In this document: piece after piece, positions 52,979 to 61,574 of the stretch
How positions within the stretch are numbered: the stretch's first letter is position 1
How the letters are laid out: each line of letters begins with the position of its first letter
NCBI RefSeq assembly: GCF_011764565.1
Contig: NZ_AP022871.1
Span: 6,138,320 to 6,202,319, forward strand
Length of the DNA: 64,000 nucleotides
Reading direction: 5' to 3'
DNA from: Phytohabitans suffuscus
GTDB taxonomy: Bacteria; Actinomycetota; Actinomycetes; Mycobacteriales; Micromonosporaceae
Notes under the pieces: generated by a model
The model's input: only the letters and a program-made list of their open reading frames with translations
What the model was told of the DNA's origin: nothing
Database searches by the model: none
Program-made: the position numbers and the translations under genes

Positions 52979-53977
52979 CTACACGCCCCAGCGCAGCGCC
53001 GGGGTGCGGACCGGCGCGTCCCACAGGCGCAGGATCTCCGCGTCCGCCCGACACACGGTAACCGACATGCCGGCCATGTCCAGGCTGGTCACGTAGTTGC
53101 CGACGAGGTTGCGGGCCACCCGTACGCCGGCCTTGTCGAGCAGCGTGGCCACCTCGCCGTACATCAGGTACAGCTCGATGAGCGGGGTGCCGCCGAGGCC
53201 GTTGACCAGCACGATCGCCTCGGAACCGGAGGGCAGCGGCTTGGCGCCGAGGATCGCCTCCACGGTCATCGCGGCGATCTCGCGGGCCGGCCGCAGCTTC
53301 TCCCGCCGCCGCCCCGGCTCGCCGTGGATGCCGACGCCGACCTCCATCTCGTCGTCCGGCAGGTCGAAGCCGGGCTTGCCGGCGGCCGGCGTCGTGCACG
53401 CGGTGAGCGCGACCGCGAACGACGCGGACAGCTCGTCGACCCGCGAGCCGGCGGCGGCGACCGCGGCGGCGGAGGCGCCGGTCTCGGCGAGCGCGCCGGT
53501 GACCTTCTCGACCACCAGCGTGGCGCCGGTGCCGCGGCGGCCGGCGGTCCAGGTCGAGTCCTCCACCGCGACGTCGTCGTCGACGAGCACGGTCCGCACG
53601 TCGATACCCTCGTCGCCGGCCAGCTCGGCGGCCATCTGGAAGTTCATGACGTCGCCGGTGTAGTTCTTCACGATGTGGACCACGCCCGCGCCGCCGTCGA
53701 CGGCCTGGGTGGCGGCGAGGATCTGGTCGGGGACCGGCGACGTGAACACCTCGCCGGGTACGGCCGCGTCGAGCATGCCCAGCCCGACGAAGCCGCCGTG
53801 GAGGGGCTCGTGCCCCGAGCCGCCGCCGGAGAGCACACCGACCTTGCCGGAGCGGGGCGCGTCGGCGCGGACGACGATCTGCTGCTCGATGTCGACGCGG
53901 AGGTCGGGGTGGGCGGCGGCGACACCGGTCAGCGCTTCGCGGACGACCGCCGCGGGGTCATTGATGAACTTCTTCAC
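52979..53977 (-). CDS. dhaK: DhaK, dihydroxyacetone-binding subunit
   Basis: A 332-residue subunit that binds dihydroxyacetone covalently as a hemiaminal through His in VGVGIHGEPG. Other signatures: MKKFINDPAAVVREAL, VLSGGGSGHEPLHGGFVG, VKNYTGDVMNF and LVNGLGGTPLIELYL. First gene of dhaK-dhaL-ptsI; an inverted repeat TTCAGCA-A-TGCTGAA lies 33-48 bp upstream, probably bound by the IclR regulator encoded next door. Confidence 0.96.
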   Translation of the reverse strand: MKKFINDPAAVVREALTGVAAAHPDLRVDIEQQIVVRADAPRSGKVGVLSGGGSGHEPLHGGFVGLGMLDAAVPGEVFTSPVPDQILAATQAVDGGAGVVHIVKNYTGDVMNFQMAAELAGDEGIDVRTVLVDDDVAVEDSTWTAGRRGTGATLVVEKVTGALAETGASAAAVAAAGSRVDELSASFAVALTACTTPAAGKPGFDLPDDEMEVGVGIHGEPGRRREKLRPAREIAAMTVEAILGAKPLPSGSEAIVLVNGLGGTPLIELYLMYGEVATLLDKAGVRVARNLVGNYVTSLDMAGMSVTVCRADAEILRLWDAPVRTPALRWGV

Positions 53978-54008
53978 GGCCGCGCTCCTTCCGGAGGGCT
54001 GAGACAGC

Positions 54009-54037
54009 GTTCAGCAATGCTGAAGTGTGTTCGGAAC
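54009..54037. promoter_or_regulatory. Candidate IclR operators upstream of dhaK
   Basis: TTCAGCA-A-TGCTGAA at 54010-54024 is a perfect palindrome, followed by GTTCGGAAC at 54029-54037. The same pair of shapes occurs upstream of dhaM (54919-54949). Confidence 0.65.
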
Positions 54038-54073
54038 GTAGTCCCGGTTACAAGCGTGTGTCAAGCGTAGGGC

Positions 54074-54859
54074 TCAGGAGGCCGCGGCGACCCATCGGCG
54101 GGTCGCCGGGCGGCCCGCGCCGAGGTCGCGGGACAGGTGCCGGGCGGTCTCCCGGACCGCGACCGCCAGCCCGTGCCGGGTCTCCTCGGCGAGCAGGCGC
54201 TCGACCGGACCGATCGCCCCGATCGCGCCCACCACCTCGCCGGTGTGGTCGAAGACCGGGGCCGCGATGCCGGCGTCGCCGATGGCCGCCTCGCCGTCCT
54301 CGACGGCGTACCCGGTCGCCCGTACCCCCTCGAGCTCCTCGGCCAGCGCGGACGGCGCGGTGCGCGTGGCGCCGGTGAGCGCGGCCAGCGGGGCCCGCGA
54401 CAGCGCCGCGCGGTCGGCCTCGGGCAGGTGCGCGACGATGGCCTTGCCCAGCGCGCAGGTGTGCCACGGGATGACCGCGCCCACCTCCAGGATCTGCACC
54501 GCGCCCTCGGGGCGGAACGCGTGGTGCACGACCAGCACGTGGTCGCCGGAGAGCACGCCCACCCAGACCGCCTCGCCCACCCGGTTGGCCAGGCCGTCGG
54601 CCCAGGCGACGGAGCGGACCCGCAGCTCGTGGGTCTCCAGGTAGGCGTTGCCGAGCTCCAGCAGGGCGGGGCCGAGCCGGTACTTGCCGGTCTCGCTGTC
54701 CTGCGCGACGAGCTGCCCCGCCTCCAGCGTGCGCAGCAGCGCGTGGGCGGTGGGCTTGGCGACGCCGATGCGCTCGGCCACCTCGGTCACGCCGGCGCCC
54801 CGCGCGGCGGTGCCGAGCACGCGCAGGATCTCGATCGCGCGCGCTACAGACTGGACCAT
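54074..54859 (-). CDS. IclR-family regulator of the Dha system
   Basis: A 261-residue IclR regulator: N-terminal winged helix (SVARAIEILRVLGTAARGAG, VTEVAERIGVAKPTAHALLR) and C-terminal ligand domain (VGVLSGDHVLVVHHAF, then IPWHTCALGKAIVAHLP and DAGIAAPVFDHTGEVVGAIG). ATG 54859 gives MVQSVARA. Set between the two arms of the Dha regulon, it most likely binds the palindromes on both sides and responds to dihydroxyacetone, glycerol or a phosphate form. Confidence 0.92.
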   Translation of the reverse strand: MVQSVARAIEILRVLGTAARGAGVTEVAERIGVAKPTAHALLRTLEAGQLVAQDSETGKYRLGPALLELGNAYLETHELRVRSVAWADGLANRVGEAVWVGVLSGDHVLVVHHAFRPEGAVQILEVGAVIPWHTCALGKAIVAHLPEADRAALSRAPLAALTGATRTAPSALAEELEGVRATGYAVEDGEAAIGDAGIAAPVFDHTGEVVGAIGAIGPVERLLAEETRHGLAVAVRETARHLSRDLGAGRPATRRWVAAAS

Positions 54860-54918
54860 GGTCGCCGCCTCTCCGCCCGGGGTGTTTTCGCGCTGAGATG
54901 GTTGGTGCTTATTGGGAG

Positions 54919-54949
54919 GTTCAGTATTGCCGAACGGTGTTTCTGAACA
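54919..54949. promoter_or_regulatory. Candidate IclR operators upstream of dhaM
   Basis: GTTCAGTATTGCCGAAC (54919-54935) and TGTTTCTGAACA (54938-54949) sit between the divergent IclR and dhaM genes and mirror the pair upstream of dhaK. Confidence 0.65.
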
Positions 54950-54963
54950 TACCATTGCCGGTC

Positions 54964-55356
54964 ATGACGAGAACCGTGGGCATCGTACTCGTCTCGCACA
55001 GCGCCGAGTTGGCCGCTGGCCTGCGGGAGTTGCTGTTGCAGGTGGGTGGGGGCTCGCTCGCGGTCGAGGTGGCGGGCGGCACCGGCGAGGGCGGCATCGG
55101 CACGAGCTACGACCTGGTGCGCGCCGCGATCGAAAAGGCGGACGGCGGTGCCGGTGTGGTGGTACTCCCGGACCTGGGCAGCTCGGTGCTGACCGCGCGG
55201 GCGGTGCTGGACGACCATCCCGTCCCCGACGCCGTGATCGTCGACGCCCCGTTCGTGGAGGGCGCGATGGCCGCGGCGGTCATCGCGGCCACCGGCGCCG
55301 ACCTGGCGACCGCCGTCGCGGCCGCGGAGGAGGCGCGCGATGTCCGTAAGCTCTGA
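54964..55356 (+). CDS. dhaM: DhaM, phosphocarrier of the dihydroxyacetone kinase
   Basis: A 130-residue EIIA-mannose-like DhaM domain. The phosphorylated His is in VGIVLVSHSAELAAGL; GTGEGGIGTSYDLV and VVVLPDLGSSVLTARAVLD are typical. It receives phosphate from HPr and recharges ADP on DhaL. Unlike enterobacterial DhaM it is a single domain; HPr and enzyme I are separate genes beside it. The stop lies within ptsH (17-bp overlap), ensuring co-translation. Confidence 0.94.
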   Translation: MTRTVGIVLVSHSAELAAGLRELLLQVGGGSLAVEVAGGTGEGGIGTSYDLVRAAIEKADGGAGVVVLPDLGSSVLTARAVLDDHPVPDAVIVDAPFVEGAMAAAVIAATGADLATAVAAAEEARDVRKL

Positions 55357-55600
55357 GACCGCCGTCGTGCTCCCGGCCCACCTGCACGCCCGCCCGGCCG
55401 GACAGGTGGTCCAGGCGGCGGCGCGGTTCCAGGCCGAGGTCGAGATCGAGTACGCGGGGAAGGTCGCCAACGCCCGCGGCGTGCTCGCCGTGATGGCGCT
55501 CGGCGCCACCGCCGGCACCACCGTGACCCTCCGCGCGACCGGCCCGGACGCCGCCGAGGCGCTGGACGCCGTCGCCGCCGTGCTCACCGCTGCGCGCTAG
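55340..55600 (+). CDS. ptsH: HPr-like phosphocarrier of the Dha system
   Basis: An 86-residue HPr. The active His is in LPAHLHARPAGQVVQAA. The usual Ser46 region reads VANARGVLAVMALGATAG: Ser is replaced by Gly, so control by HPr kinase is not possible. It starts inside the dhaM gene. Its job is to carry phosphate from the enzyme I encoded across the divergent region to DhaM. Confidence 0.94.
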   Translation: MSVSSETAVVLPAHLHARPAGQVVQAAARFQAEVEIEYAGKVANARGVLAVMALGATAGTTVTLRATGPDAAEALDAVAAVLTAAR

Positions 55601-55602
55601 AG

Positions 55603-55672
55603 CCCTGCTGGAGGGGGACCTGCGCGCCTGCTGGAGGGGGATCCGCGGCCCTGCTCGAGGGGGACCCGCGCG
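55603..55672. repeat. Three imperfect tandem repeats after ptsH
   Basis: CCTGCTGGAGGGGGA-type units of 22-24 bp recur at 55603, 55627 and 55649. Function unknown; possibly tied to termination. Confidence 0.55.
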
Positions 55673-55803
55673 CCCACCGGTGGGGGGACGCCGCCGTGCG
55701 GCGGGCGGTACTAAGCTGCGCGGTGACGGTCGCCGAAGCCCGCCGCCACCAAACGTCCGACAGGGGTCGGCCGGACAGCCGATCCGGCGGAGGGACTAGC
55801 CTG

Positions 55804-57258
55804 ATGACCGTGACACGCCGCGCGAAGATCGTCTGCACTCTCGGCCCCGCCACTTCCTCTCCGGAGCGCATCCGAGGTCTCGTAGACGCCGGGATGGACG
55901 TGGCCCGCCTCAACTTCAGTCACGGCAGCCACGAGGACCACGAGTCGGTCTACCGGCGCGTGCGCGAGGCGGCCGAGGGCGCCGGGCGCGCCGTCGCCGT
56001 CCTCGCCGACCTGCAAGGGCCCAAGATCCGCCTCGGCAAGTTCGCCGAGAGCCCGGTCGAGTGGCGCACCGGCGACACCGTGGTGATCACCGGTGACGAC
56101 GTGATGGGCACGGCCGACCGGGTCTCCTGCACCTACCGCAAGCTCCCCCACGAGGTGAAGGTCGGCGACCGCCTCCTGATCGACGACGGCAAGGTCGCGG
56201 TCGAGGTCACCGCCGTCCACGGCAACGACATCCGCTGCCTCGTCGTCGAGGGCGGGCCGGTCTCCAACCACAAAGGCGTCTCGCTGCCCAACGTGGCGGT
56301 GAGCGTGCCGGCACTGTCCGAAAAGGACTCCGCCGACCTGCGTTTCGCGCTGGGCCTCGGCGTCGACCTGGTGGCGCTCTCGTTCGTGCGCTCGCCCGAC
56401 GACATCAAGCTGGTCCACGCGATCATGGATGAAGAGGGCGTGCGCCGCCCGGTGCTCGCCAAGGTCGAAAAGCCGGAGGCGGTCACCCACCTCGAGGCGA
56501 TCGTCGACGCGTTCGACGGCGTGATGGTGGCCCGCGGCGACCTCGGCGTCGAGCTGCCCCTCGACCAGGTGCCGCTGGTGCAGAAGCGCGCCGTCCAGCT
56601 CTGCCGGGAAAACGCGAAGCCGGTCATCGTCGCCACCCAGATGCTCGACTCGATGATCGAAAATTCGCGCCCGACCCGCGCCGAGGCCTCCGACGTGGCC
56701 AACGCGGTGCTCGACGGCGCCGACGCGGTCATGCTCTCGGGCGAGACCAGCGTGGGTAAGTACCCGGTGCTCACGGTCAGCACCATGGCCAAGATCGTGA
56801 CGACCACCGAGTCCGGGTCGATCGGCGTCCCCCGCCTCCAGCACGACCCCCGCACCCACGGCGGCGCGCTCACCGTGGCCGCCTCGCAGATCGCCCGCAG
56901 CATCGGGGCCAAGGCGCTCGTCGCGTTCTCGCAGACCGGCGACACCGTCCGCCGCCTCTCCCGGCTGCACTGCGAGCTGCCGCTGCTGGCCTTCACGCCG
57001 GTGCCCGAGGTGCGCAGCCAGCTCGCCCTCTCCTGGGGCGTGGAGACGTTCCTGGTGCCGTTCGTGCAGCACACCGACGACATGTTCCGGCAGGTCGACC
57101 TGGCCCTGCTCGGCATCGGCAAGGCCAACCCCGGCGACTACGTCGTGGTCGTCGCGGGCAGCCCGCCCAACGCGCCAGGCTCCACCAACACGCTGCGCGT
57201 CCACCAGCTCGGCTCCCTCGTCGACGCCGCGACCGCCGCCCGAAGCAGCGGCCGGTAA
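55804..57258 (+). CDS. pyk: Pyruvate kinase
   Basis: A 484-residue glycolytic enzyme making pyruvate and ATP from PEP. Family motifs: AKIVCTLGPATSSPERIRGL, MDVARLNFSHGSHEDH, LADLQGPKIRLG, VLAKVEKPEAVTHLEAI with the catalytic Lys, DGVMVARGDLGVELPLDQVP with the Mg-binding Glu and Asp, and LDGADAVMLSGETSVGKYP. ATG 55804 follows GGAGGGACTAGCC. The C-terminal domain (residues 350-470) would bind effectors. The preceding Dha operon also moves PEP phosphate, but the genes have separate promoters. Confidence 0.97.
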   Translation: MTVTRRAKIVCTLGPATSSPERIRGLVDAGMDVARLNFSHGSHEDHESVYRRVREAAEGAGRAVAVLADLQGPKIRLGKFAESPVEWRTGDTVVITGDDVMGTADRVSCTYRKLPHEVKVGDRLLIDDGKVAVEVTAVHGNDIRCLVVEGGPVSNHKGVSLPNVAVSVPALSEKDSADLRFALGLGVDLVALSFVRSPDDIKLVHAIMDEEGVRRPVLAKVEKPEAVTHLEAIVDAFDGVMVARGDLGVELPLDQVPLVQKRAVQLCRENAKPVIVATQMLDSMIENSRPTRAEASDVANAVLDGADAVMLSGETSVGKYPVLTVSTMAKIVTTTESGSIGVPRLQHDPRTHGGALTVAASQIARSIGAKALVAFSQTGDTVRRLSRLHCELPLLAFTPVPEVRSQLALSWGVETFLVPFVQHTDDMFRQVDLALLGIGKANPGDYVVVVAGSPPNAPGSTNTLRVHQLGSLVDAATAARSSGR

Positions 57259-57269
57259 GCCCAGTTCCA

Positions 57270-58145
57270 GTGAGTGAGCTGGATGGTCAGGCGGCGGTCG
57301 ACCAGCTCCTTGAGGTGCTCGACCTCAAGGAGCTGGACCCGTTCCGGTTCCGGGGGATCAGCCCGCGTGTCGGTCCGCAGCGGGTCTTCGGCGGCCAGGT
57401 CGCCGGCCAGGCGCTCGTCGCCGCCGGCCGCACCGTCGAGCCGGACCGGCTGGTCCACTCGCTGCACGGCTACTTCGTGCGGCCGGGCGACCCGACCGAG
57501 CCGATCGAGTACCACGTGGAGAACATCCGCGACGGCCGCTCGTTCTCGGTCCGCCGCTCCGTCGCGCTGCAGGGCGGCCGCACCATCTTCTTCATGTCGG
57601 CGTCCTTCCACCGCCGGGAGGAAGGGCTCGACCACCACGCCCCGGTCCCGCCCGGCGTGCCCGGTCCGGACGAGGTGCCGACGATGGCCGACCGCCTCGC
57701 CCGCTACGCCGACCGCGCGGGCATCTGGGCGGCCATCCCGCGCCCGATCGACGTGCGCTACCTCGGCGAGCCCGGCTGGGTGGCGCCCGGCGACCGCCCG
57801 GCCGACCCGTACCAGCGGGTGTGGATGCGCATCGACGGCCGGCTCCCCGACGACCCGCTGCTGCACGCGTGCGCCCTGACGTACGCCTCCGACCTCACGC
57901 TCCTGGACTCCGTGCTCTCCGTGCACGGCGAGGTGTGGGGGCCGGGCGGTGTGGTCGGTGCCAGCCTGGACCACGCGCTGTGGTTCCACCGGCCGTTCCG
58001 GGCCGACGAGTGGTTCCTGTACGACTGCTGGAGCCCGTCCGCCTCCGGCGCCCGCGGGTTGGCCACCGGCCGCATGTTCACCGAGGACGGCAGGCACGTC
58101 GCGACCGCCGTCCAGGAAGGGTTGCTGCGCCGCGTCGGCGGGTGA
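57270..58145 (+). CDS. tesB: Acyl-CoA thioesterase II (TesB)
   Basis: A 291-residue double hot-dog thioesterase that splits acyl-CoA to free acid and CoA. Hot-dog 1 holds QRVFGGQVAGQALVAAGRTV and HSLHGYFVRPGDP; hot-dog 2 holds VVGASLDHALWFHRPFRADEWFLYD with the conserved Asp, and the last strand is GLATGRMFTEDGRHVATAVQEGLLR. GTG 57270 lies just 11 bp after pyk, so it may be co-transcribed with it. Confidence 0.95.
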   Translation: MSELDGQAAVDQLLEVLDLKELDPFRFRGISPRVGPQRVFGGQVAGQALVAAGRTVEPDRLVHSLHGYFVRPGDPTEPIEYHVENIRDGRSFSVRRSVALQGGRTIFFMSASFHRREEGLDHHAPVPPGVPGPDEVPTMADRLARYADRAGIWAAIPRPIDVRYLGEPGWVAPGDRPADPYQRVWMRIDGRLPDDPLLHACALTYASDLTLLDSVLSVHGEVWGPGGVVGASLDHALWFHRPFRADEWFLYDCWSPSASGARGLATGRMFTEDGRHVATAVQEGLLRRVGG

Positions 58146-58162
58146 GGCGACGCCCTTCTTTC

Positions 58163-58177
58163 TCGACCGGGATAATG
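58163..58177 (+). promoter_or_regulatory. Promoter and candidate autoregulatory site of the Rrf2 gene
   Basis: TCGACCGGGATAATG includes a GATAAT -10 (58171-58176) seven bases before ATG 58184, so the mRNA is probably leaderless. A related sequence TTGACCGGAATTACC occurs at 59133-59147, upstream of the TauE gene. Confidence 0.5.
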
Positions 58178-58183
58178 GGGTTC

Positions 58184-58633
58184 ATGCGACTGTCTGCCAG
58201 GGTCGACTACGCGCTACGCGCCGTCGTCGAGCTCGCCACCGCCGTCGAGGGCCCGCTGACCGCCGAGCGCATCGCCAAGGCCCAGGAGATCCCACCCAAG
58301 TTCCTGGAGAGCATCCTGCTGCAACTGCGCCGCGGCGGGGTGGTCCACGCCCAGCGCGGCCCGGAGGGCGGCTACTGGCTGGCCCGCCCAGCCGCCGAGA
58401 TCACGCTCGCCGACGTCATCCGCATCATCGACGGCCCGCTCGCGCACGTGCGCGGCCAGCGCCCGGAAGACCTCGGCTACCACGGCGCGGCCGTCGCCCT
58501 CCAGGAGGTGTGGATCGCCCTGCGCGCCAGCGAGCGGCAGATCCTCGAGCTGGTCACCATCGCCGACGTGGCGACCGGCAAGCTCCCGGAAAAGGTCCGC
58601 GAGCTGGTCGCCGACCCGAGCGCCTGGGCCTAG
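58184..58633 (+). CDS. Rrf2-family regulator without cluster cysteines
   Basis: A 149-residue Rrf2 protein: winged helix MRLSARVDYALRAVVELATA, LTAERIAKAQEIPPKFLESI, HAQRGPEGGYWLARPAAEIT and the dimer helix (VWIALRASERQILELVTIAD). There is no cysteine at all, so it cannot hold an Fe-S cluster like IscR, NsrR or RirA. That makes a CymR-like role (sulfur control by protein partner or ligand) more likely, in keeping with the TauE/SafE exporter downstream. ATG 58184 fits the leaderless promoter. Confidence 0.9.
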   Translation: MRLSARVDYALRAVVELATAVEGPLTAERIAKAQEIPPKFLESILLQLRRGGVVHAQRGPEGGYWLARPAAEITLADVIRIIDGPLAHVRGQRPEDLGYHGAAVALQEVWIALRASERQILELVTIADVATGKLPEKVRELVADPSAWA

Positions 58634-58661
58634 AGGATCTGGTTCAAGAGACAGATCCGAG

Positions 58662-59035
58662 CTGCCGCGACGTCCGTCGTGGCCCGGACCGTTGCTCCCG
58701 CGGCCTCACCTTCCGCGGTTTCACGCCCCAACCCCCGGCCAGCCCGCCACTCCAGGTCCCGGTTCGTGCCACTGCCCTCGCCCCGGTGGCCGAGGCGTTT
58801 CGGGAGGCGGGCGCGGGCTCCTGCCGCCGACCGACAACCCGAGCTTCGACAGCAAGCCCACAAACCGGCAGAAACGGCACGACCGGGGGTGCGTGCCGGC
58901 GACCGCGTGGGTCTGCTCTGCCCCAACCACGCGGGGTGAGGCCGCGGGAAAGCACCCAAGAAAACGCTCCGCTGCGCTCCACGTTTCCCCGGGGGCCCCG
59001 CGCAACGGTCCGGACCACAGCGGACATCGCGGTAG
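58662..59035. repeat. 374-bp repeat element with the same TIRs as the 36.8-38.4 kb element
   Basis: The left end (from 58662, CTGCCGCGACGTCCG) and right end (to 59035, GGACATCGCGGTAG) form inverted repeats like those of 36755-38369. The right arm is split by about 66 bp between GGTGAGGCCGCGGGA and GCAACGGTCCGG. No gene is inside. It fills most of the stretch 58634-59161 between the Rrf2 and TauE genes. Confidence 0.7.
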
Positions 59036-59132
59036 CTCAAGGCTCTTTGGGCTGGTCGGGGGTCCGGGGCGGAGGTCTCATTTCCCGGTACCGGCTTGAC
59101 GGCGATCGCCATTTCCTTGATTCTCGACTAAG

Positions 59133-59147
59133 TTGACCGGAATTACC
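59133..59147 (+). promoter_or_regulatory. Candidate Rrf2 site upstream of the TauE/SafE gene
   Basis: TTGACCGGAATTACC resembles the sequence over the Rrf2 promoter (TCGACCGGGATAATG, 11 of 15 the same). It lies directly before the AGGAGG of the exporter gene. Confidence 0.4.
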
Positions 59148-59161
59148 GAGGAGGTGGACAA

Positions 59162-60085
59162 GTGCGGAGGCTGCTGGTCCTGGCGCTGGTCGGGCTCGCC
59201 GCGCAGCTTGTCGACGGCGCGCTCGGTATGGCGTACGGGGTCACGTCGACCTCGCTCCTCCTCGTCGCCGGCCTGGCTCCCGCGTCCGCCTCGGCTTCGG
59301 TCCACCTGGCGGAGCTGGGCACGACGCTCGCGTCGGGGGCCGCGCACTGGCGGTTCGGCAACGTCGACTGGCGGGTGGTGCGCCGCATCGCGCTCCCGGG
59401 CGGCATCGGGGCCTTCGCCGGCGCCACGTTCCTGAGCTCGATCTCCACCGAGGCGGCAGCGCCCTGGATGGCCGGGATCCTGCTCGCCCTCGGCGTCTAC
59501 CTCCTGCTCCGCTTCACCCGCCCCCTCCGCGAGCGCCGCACCCGCCGCCCGCTGCGCGCCCGCTTCCTCGCCCCGCTGGGCCTGGTGGCGGGCTTCGTCG
59601 ACGCCACCGGCGGTGGTGGCTGGGGTCCGGTGGCCACCCCGTCGCTGCTGGTCTCGGGGCGGATGGAGCCGCGCAAGGTGATCGGCTCGGTCGACACGTC
59701 GGAGTTCGTGGTCGCGGGCGCGGCGAGCGCCGGCTTCCTGATCGGGCTGGGCAGCGAGGGCTTCGTGCTGCCGACCGTGGCCGCGCTGCTGGTCGGTGGC
59801 CTGATCGCCGCCCCGCTCGCGGCCTGGCTGGTGCGTATCGTGCCGGCCCAGCTGCTCGGCGCCGCGGTGGGCGGGCTGATCGTGCTCACCAACTCGCGCA
59901 CCATCATGCGCGCGCTCGACGCACCCTCCGGCCTGCGCCCGGTGGTCTACGTGGCGGTCGTGGCCGCCTGGGCCGGCGCGCTCTACCTCGCCGTGCGGGT
60001 GCTGCGCCGCACGCGCCGGGAGGCCGCGGCGGGTGCGGCCACGTCCCCGGAGCAGGAGCGCGTCCCCGCCCTCGACCCGGCCTGA
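59162..60085 (+). CDS. TauE/SafE-family sulfite/sulfonate exporter
   Basis: A 307-residue membrane protein with about eight TM helices and the two-fold TauE/SafE repeat: QLVDGALGMAYGVTSTSLLL near the start and LGLVAGFVDATGGGGWGPVATPSLL in the second half. It would export sulfite, sulfoacetate or a similar anion. GTG 59162 follows AGGAGG. The pairing with an Rrf2 regulator, though now split by a repeat element, suggests a link to sulfur assimilation. Confidence 0.9.
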   Translation: MRRLLVLALVGLAAQLVDGALGMAYGVTSTSLLLVAGLAPASASASVHLAELGTTLASGAAHWRFGNVDWRVVRRIALPGGIGAFAGATFLSSISTEAAAPWMAGILLALGVYLLLRFTRPLRERRTRRPLRARFLAPLGLVAGFVDATGGGGWGPVATPSLLVSGRMEPRKVIGSVDTSEFVVAGAASAGFLIGLGSEGFVLPTVAALLVGGLIAAPLAAWLVRIVPAQLLGAAVGGLIVLTNSRTIMRALDAPSGLRPVVYVAVVAAWAGALYLAVRVLRRTRREAAAGAATSPEQERVPALDPA

Positions 60086-60194
60086 GGCCGCACGGCGGCG
60101 CAACCCAGCGGTGTCTACGAGAGCTGCGGCAGGCCGCACGTCCCGGCTCACGGCCCTGCCTACGAGAGCTGCGGCGGTCTGACCGCTCTGGGGC

Positions 60195-60265
60195 CGCCGG
60201 GCCGCGCGGCCCGGCGGTCGTACGAGGGCCGCGGCGGTCCGGAGATTGAATCGCGGACCGCCGCG
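60195..60265. terminator. Two strong hairpins in the gap between TauE and lacI-type genes
   Basis: CCGCCGGGCC (60195-60204) pairs with 60209-60218, and CGCGGCGGTC (60231-60240) pairs with 60256-60265. The 364-bp gap 60086-60449 also holds three copies of TACGAGAGCTGCGGC-like sequence (near 60117, 60162 and 60220). Either hairpin could end both convergent transcripts. Confidence 0.6.
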
Positions 60266-60449
60266 GCGATGGGGCAGGTGCGTGACCGGCCGCGCCTGGC
60301 GGGCTCCTGCTCCCGGGTCAAGGGATGGCTGGGCCGGGGTGCGGTGAACGCCCCGGCCGGTGAAACGGGAGATGGTGCCGCACAGGCGGACAGTCGGAAG
60401 CGGACAGTCGGAAACAGCCGCCGCGGTGCCGGTGAACGGGCGCCTGCCA

Positions 60450-61574
60450 CTACCTCATTACAGCACTATCCGGAAGAATTGCCGCCGGATCGGCCGTACC
60501 AGGCGCCGACCCCGACGCCGACCCAGGCCCAGACCCCGACCCCGGTGCCGACGTCGAAGCGCGCACCGTCAGGCGGGGGTCGAGCAGCGTGGCGGCCGGC
60601 ACCTGCTGCCCCTCCAGCTTGCGCATCAGCAGCGTGACCGCCTGGTGCCCCACGTCCTCCGCCGGGATCAGCACCGACGTGAGCGCGGGGCTGGCCCGCT
60701 CGGCGACCTCGTCGGGGCAGATCGCCATCACCGAGATGTCGTGCGGCACCTGGCGGCCGAGCAGCGGCAGCGCGGCGAGCAGGTGGGCCACGGCCGCCTC
60801 GTTGTGCACCACGATGCCGGTGAGCCCGGGGTGGCGCTCCAGCAGGCCGGCCAGCTCCTGCCGCACCGCGTCGAAGCTCTCCTCGCACGGCTGGGCGGTC
60901 GCCGCGATACCGTGCCGCTCCGCCGTCTCGGTGAAGCCGGCGCGGGTGCGGTGGGCGAACCCCGTGTCCCGCTCGTACACCACCGCGGGCGCCCCCAGCA
61001 GCGCGACCTCGCGGTGGCCGAGCGCCGCGAGGTGGTCGACGCAGGCCGCGCCGGCGCGGTAGAAGTCGAGGTCGACGCAGGTGAGGTTTTCCGCCTCGGC
61101 GGGAAACCCGATCAGCACGCTCGGCCGCTCCAGGTCGCGCAGCAGCGGCACGCGCGGGTCGTGCATCTCGACGTCCATCAGCACGATGCCGTCGACCATC
61201 GCGCTGGCCGCGATCCGCCGCAGCCCGTCCGGCCCCTCGTCGGCGGTCACCAGCAGCACGTCGTGGTCGAACTGGCGGGCCGTCGTCACCACCGCCGTCG
61301 CGAACTGCATCAGCACCGGCAGGTGCATGCCCGAGCGCAGCGGCAGCACGAGCGCGATCACGTTGGCCCGCTTGCTCGCCAGGGCCCGCGCGCCCGCGTT
61401 CGGGTGGTAGCCGAGCGCGCGGATGCTCGCCAGCACCCGCTGGCGGGTGGTCGCGGAGATGGCCCGCTTGCCGCTCAGCACGTAGGACACCGTGCTCACC
61501 GCGACGCCCGCGTGCCGGGCCACGTCGGTGATGGTGACCATGTCGGCGCGCTTGGCGCCACCGTGCTCAGTCAC
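60450..61574 (-). CDS. LacI-family regulator coupled to a GH3 glycosidase
   Basis: A 374-residue LacI protein. The DNA-binding head is VTITDVARHAGVAVSTVSYV, with the hinge helix near PNAGARALAS; the sugar-binding core includes GIVLMDVEMHDPRVPLL and CPDEVAERASPALTSVLIPAEDVG. The C-terminal 35 residues are a low-complexity Gly/Ser/Pro tail. GTG 61574 lies within the last codons of the GH3 gene (8-bp overlap); ATG 61541 is an alternative. It probably represses the GH3 operon in response to a sugar. Confidence 0.92.
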   Translation of the reverse strand: MTEHGGAKRADMVTITDVARHAGVAVSTVSYVLSGKRAISATTRQRVLASIRALGYHPNAGARALASKRANVIALVLPLRSGMHLPVLMQFATAVVTTARQFDHDVLLVTADEGPDGLRRIAASAMVDGIVLMDVEMHDPRVPLLRDLERPSVLIGFPAEAENLTCVDLDFYRAGAACVDHLAALGHREVALLGAPAVVYERDTGFAHRTRAGFTETAERHGIAATAQPCEESFDAVRQELAGLLERHPGLTGIVVHNEAAVAHLLAALPLLGRQVPHDISVMAICPDEVAERASPALTSVLIPAEDVGHQAVTLLMRKLEGQQVPAATLLDPRLTVRASTSAPGSGSGPGSASGSAPGTADPAAILPDSAVMR

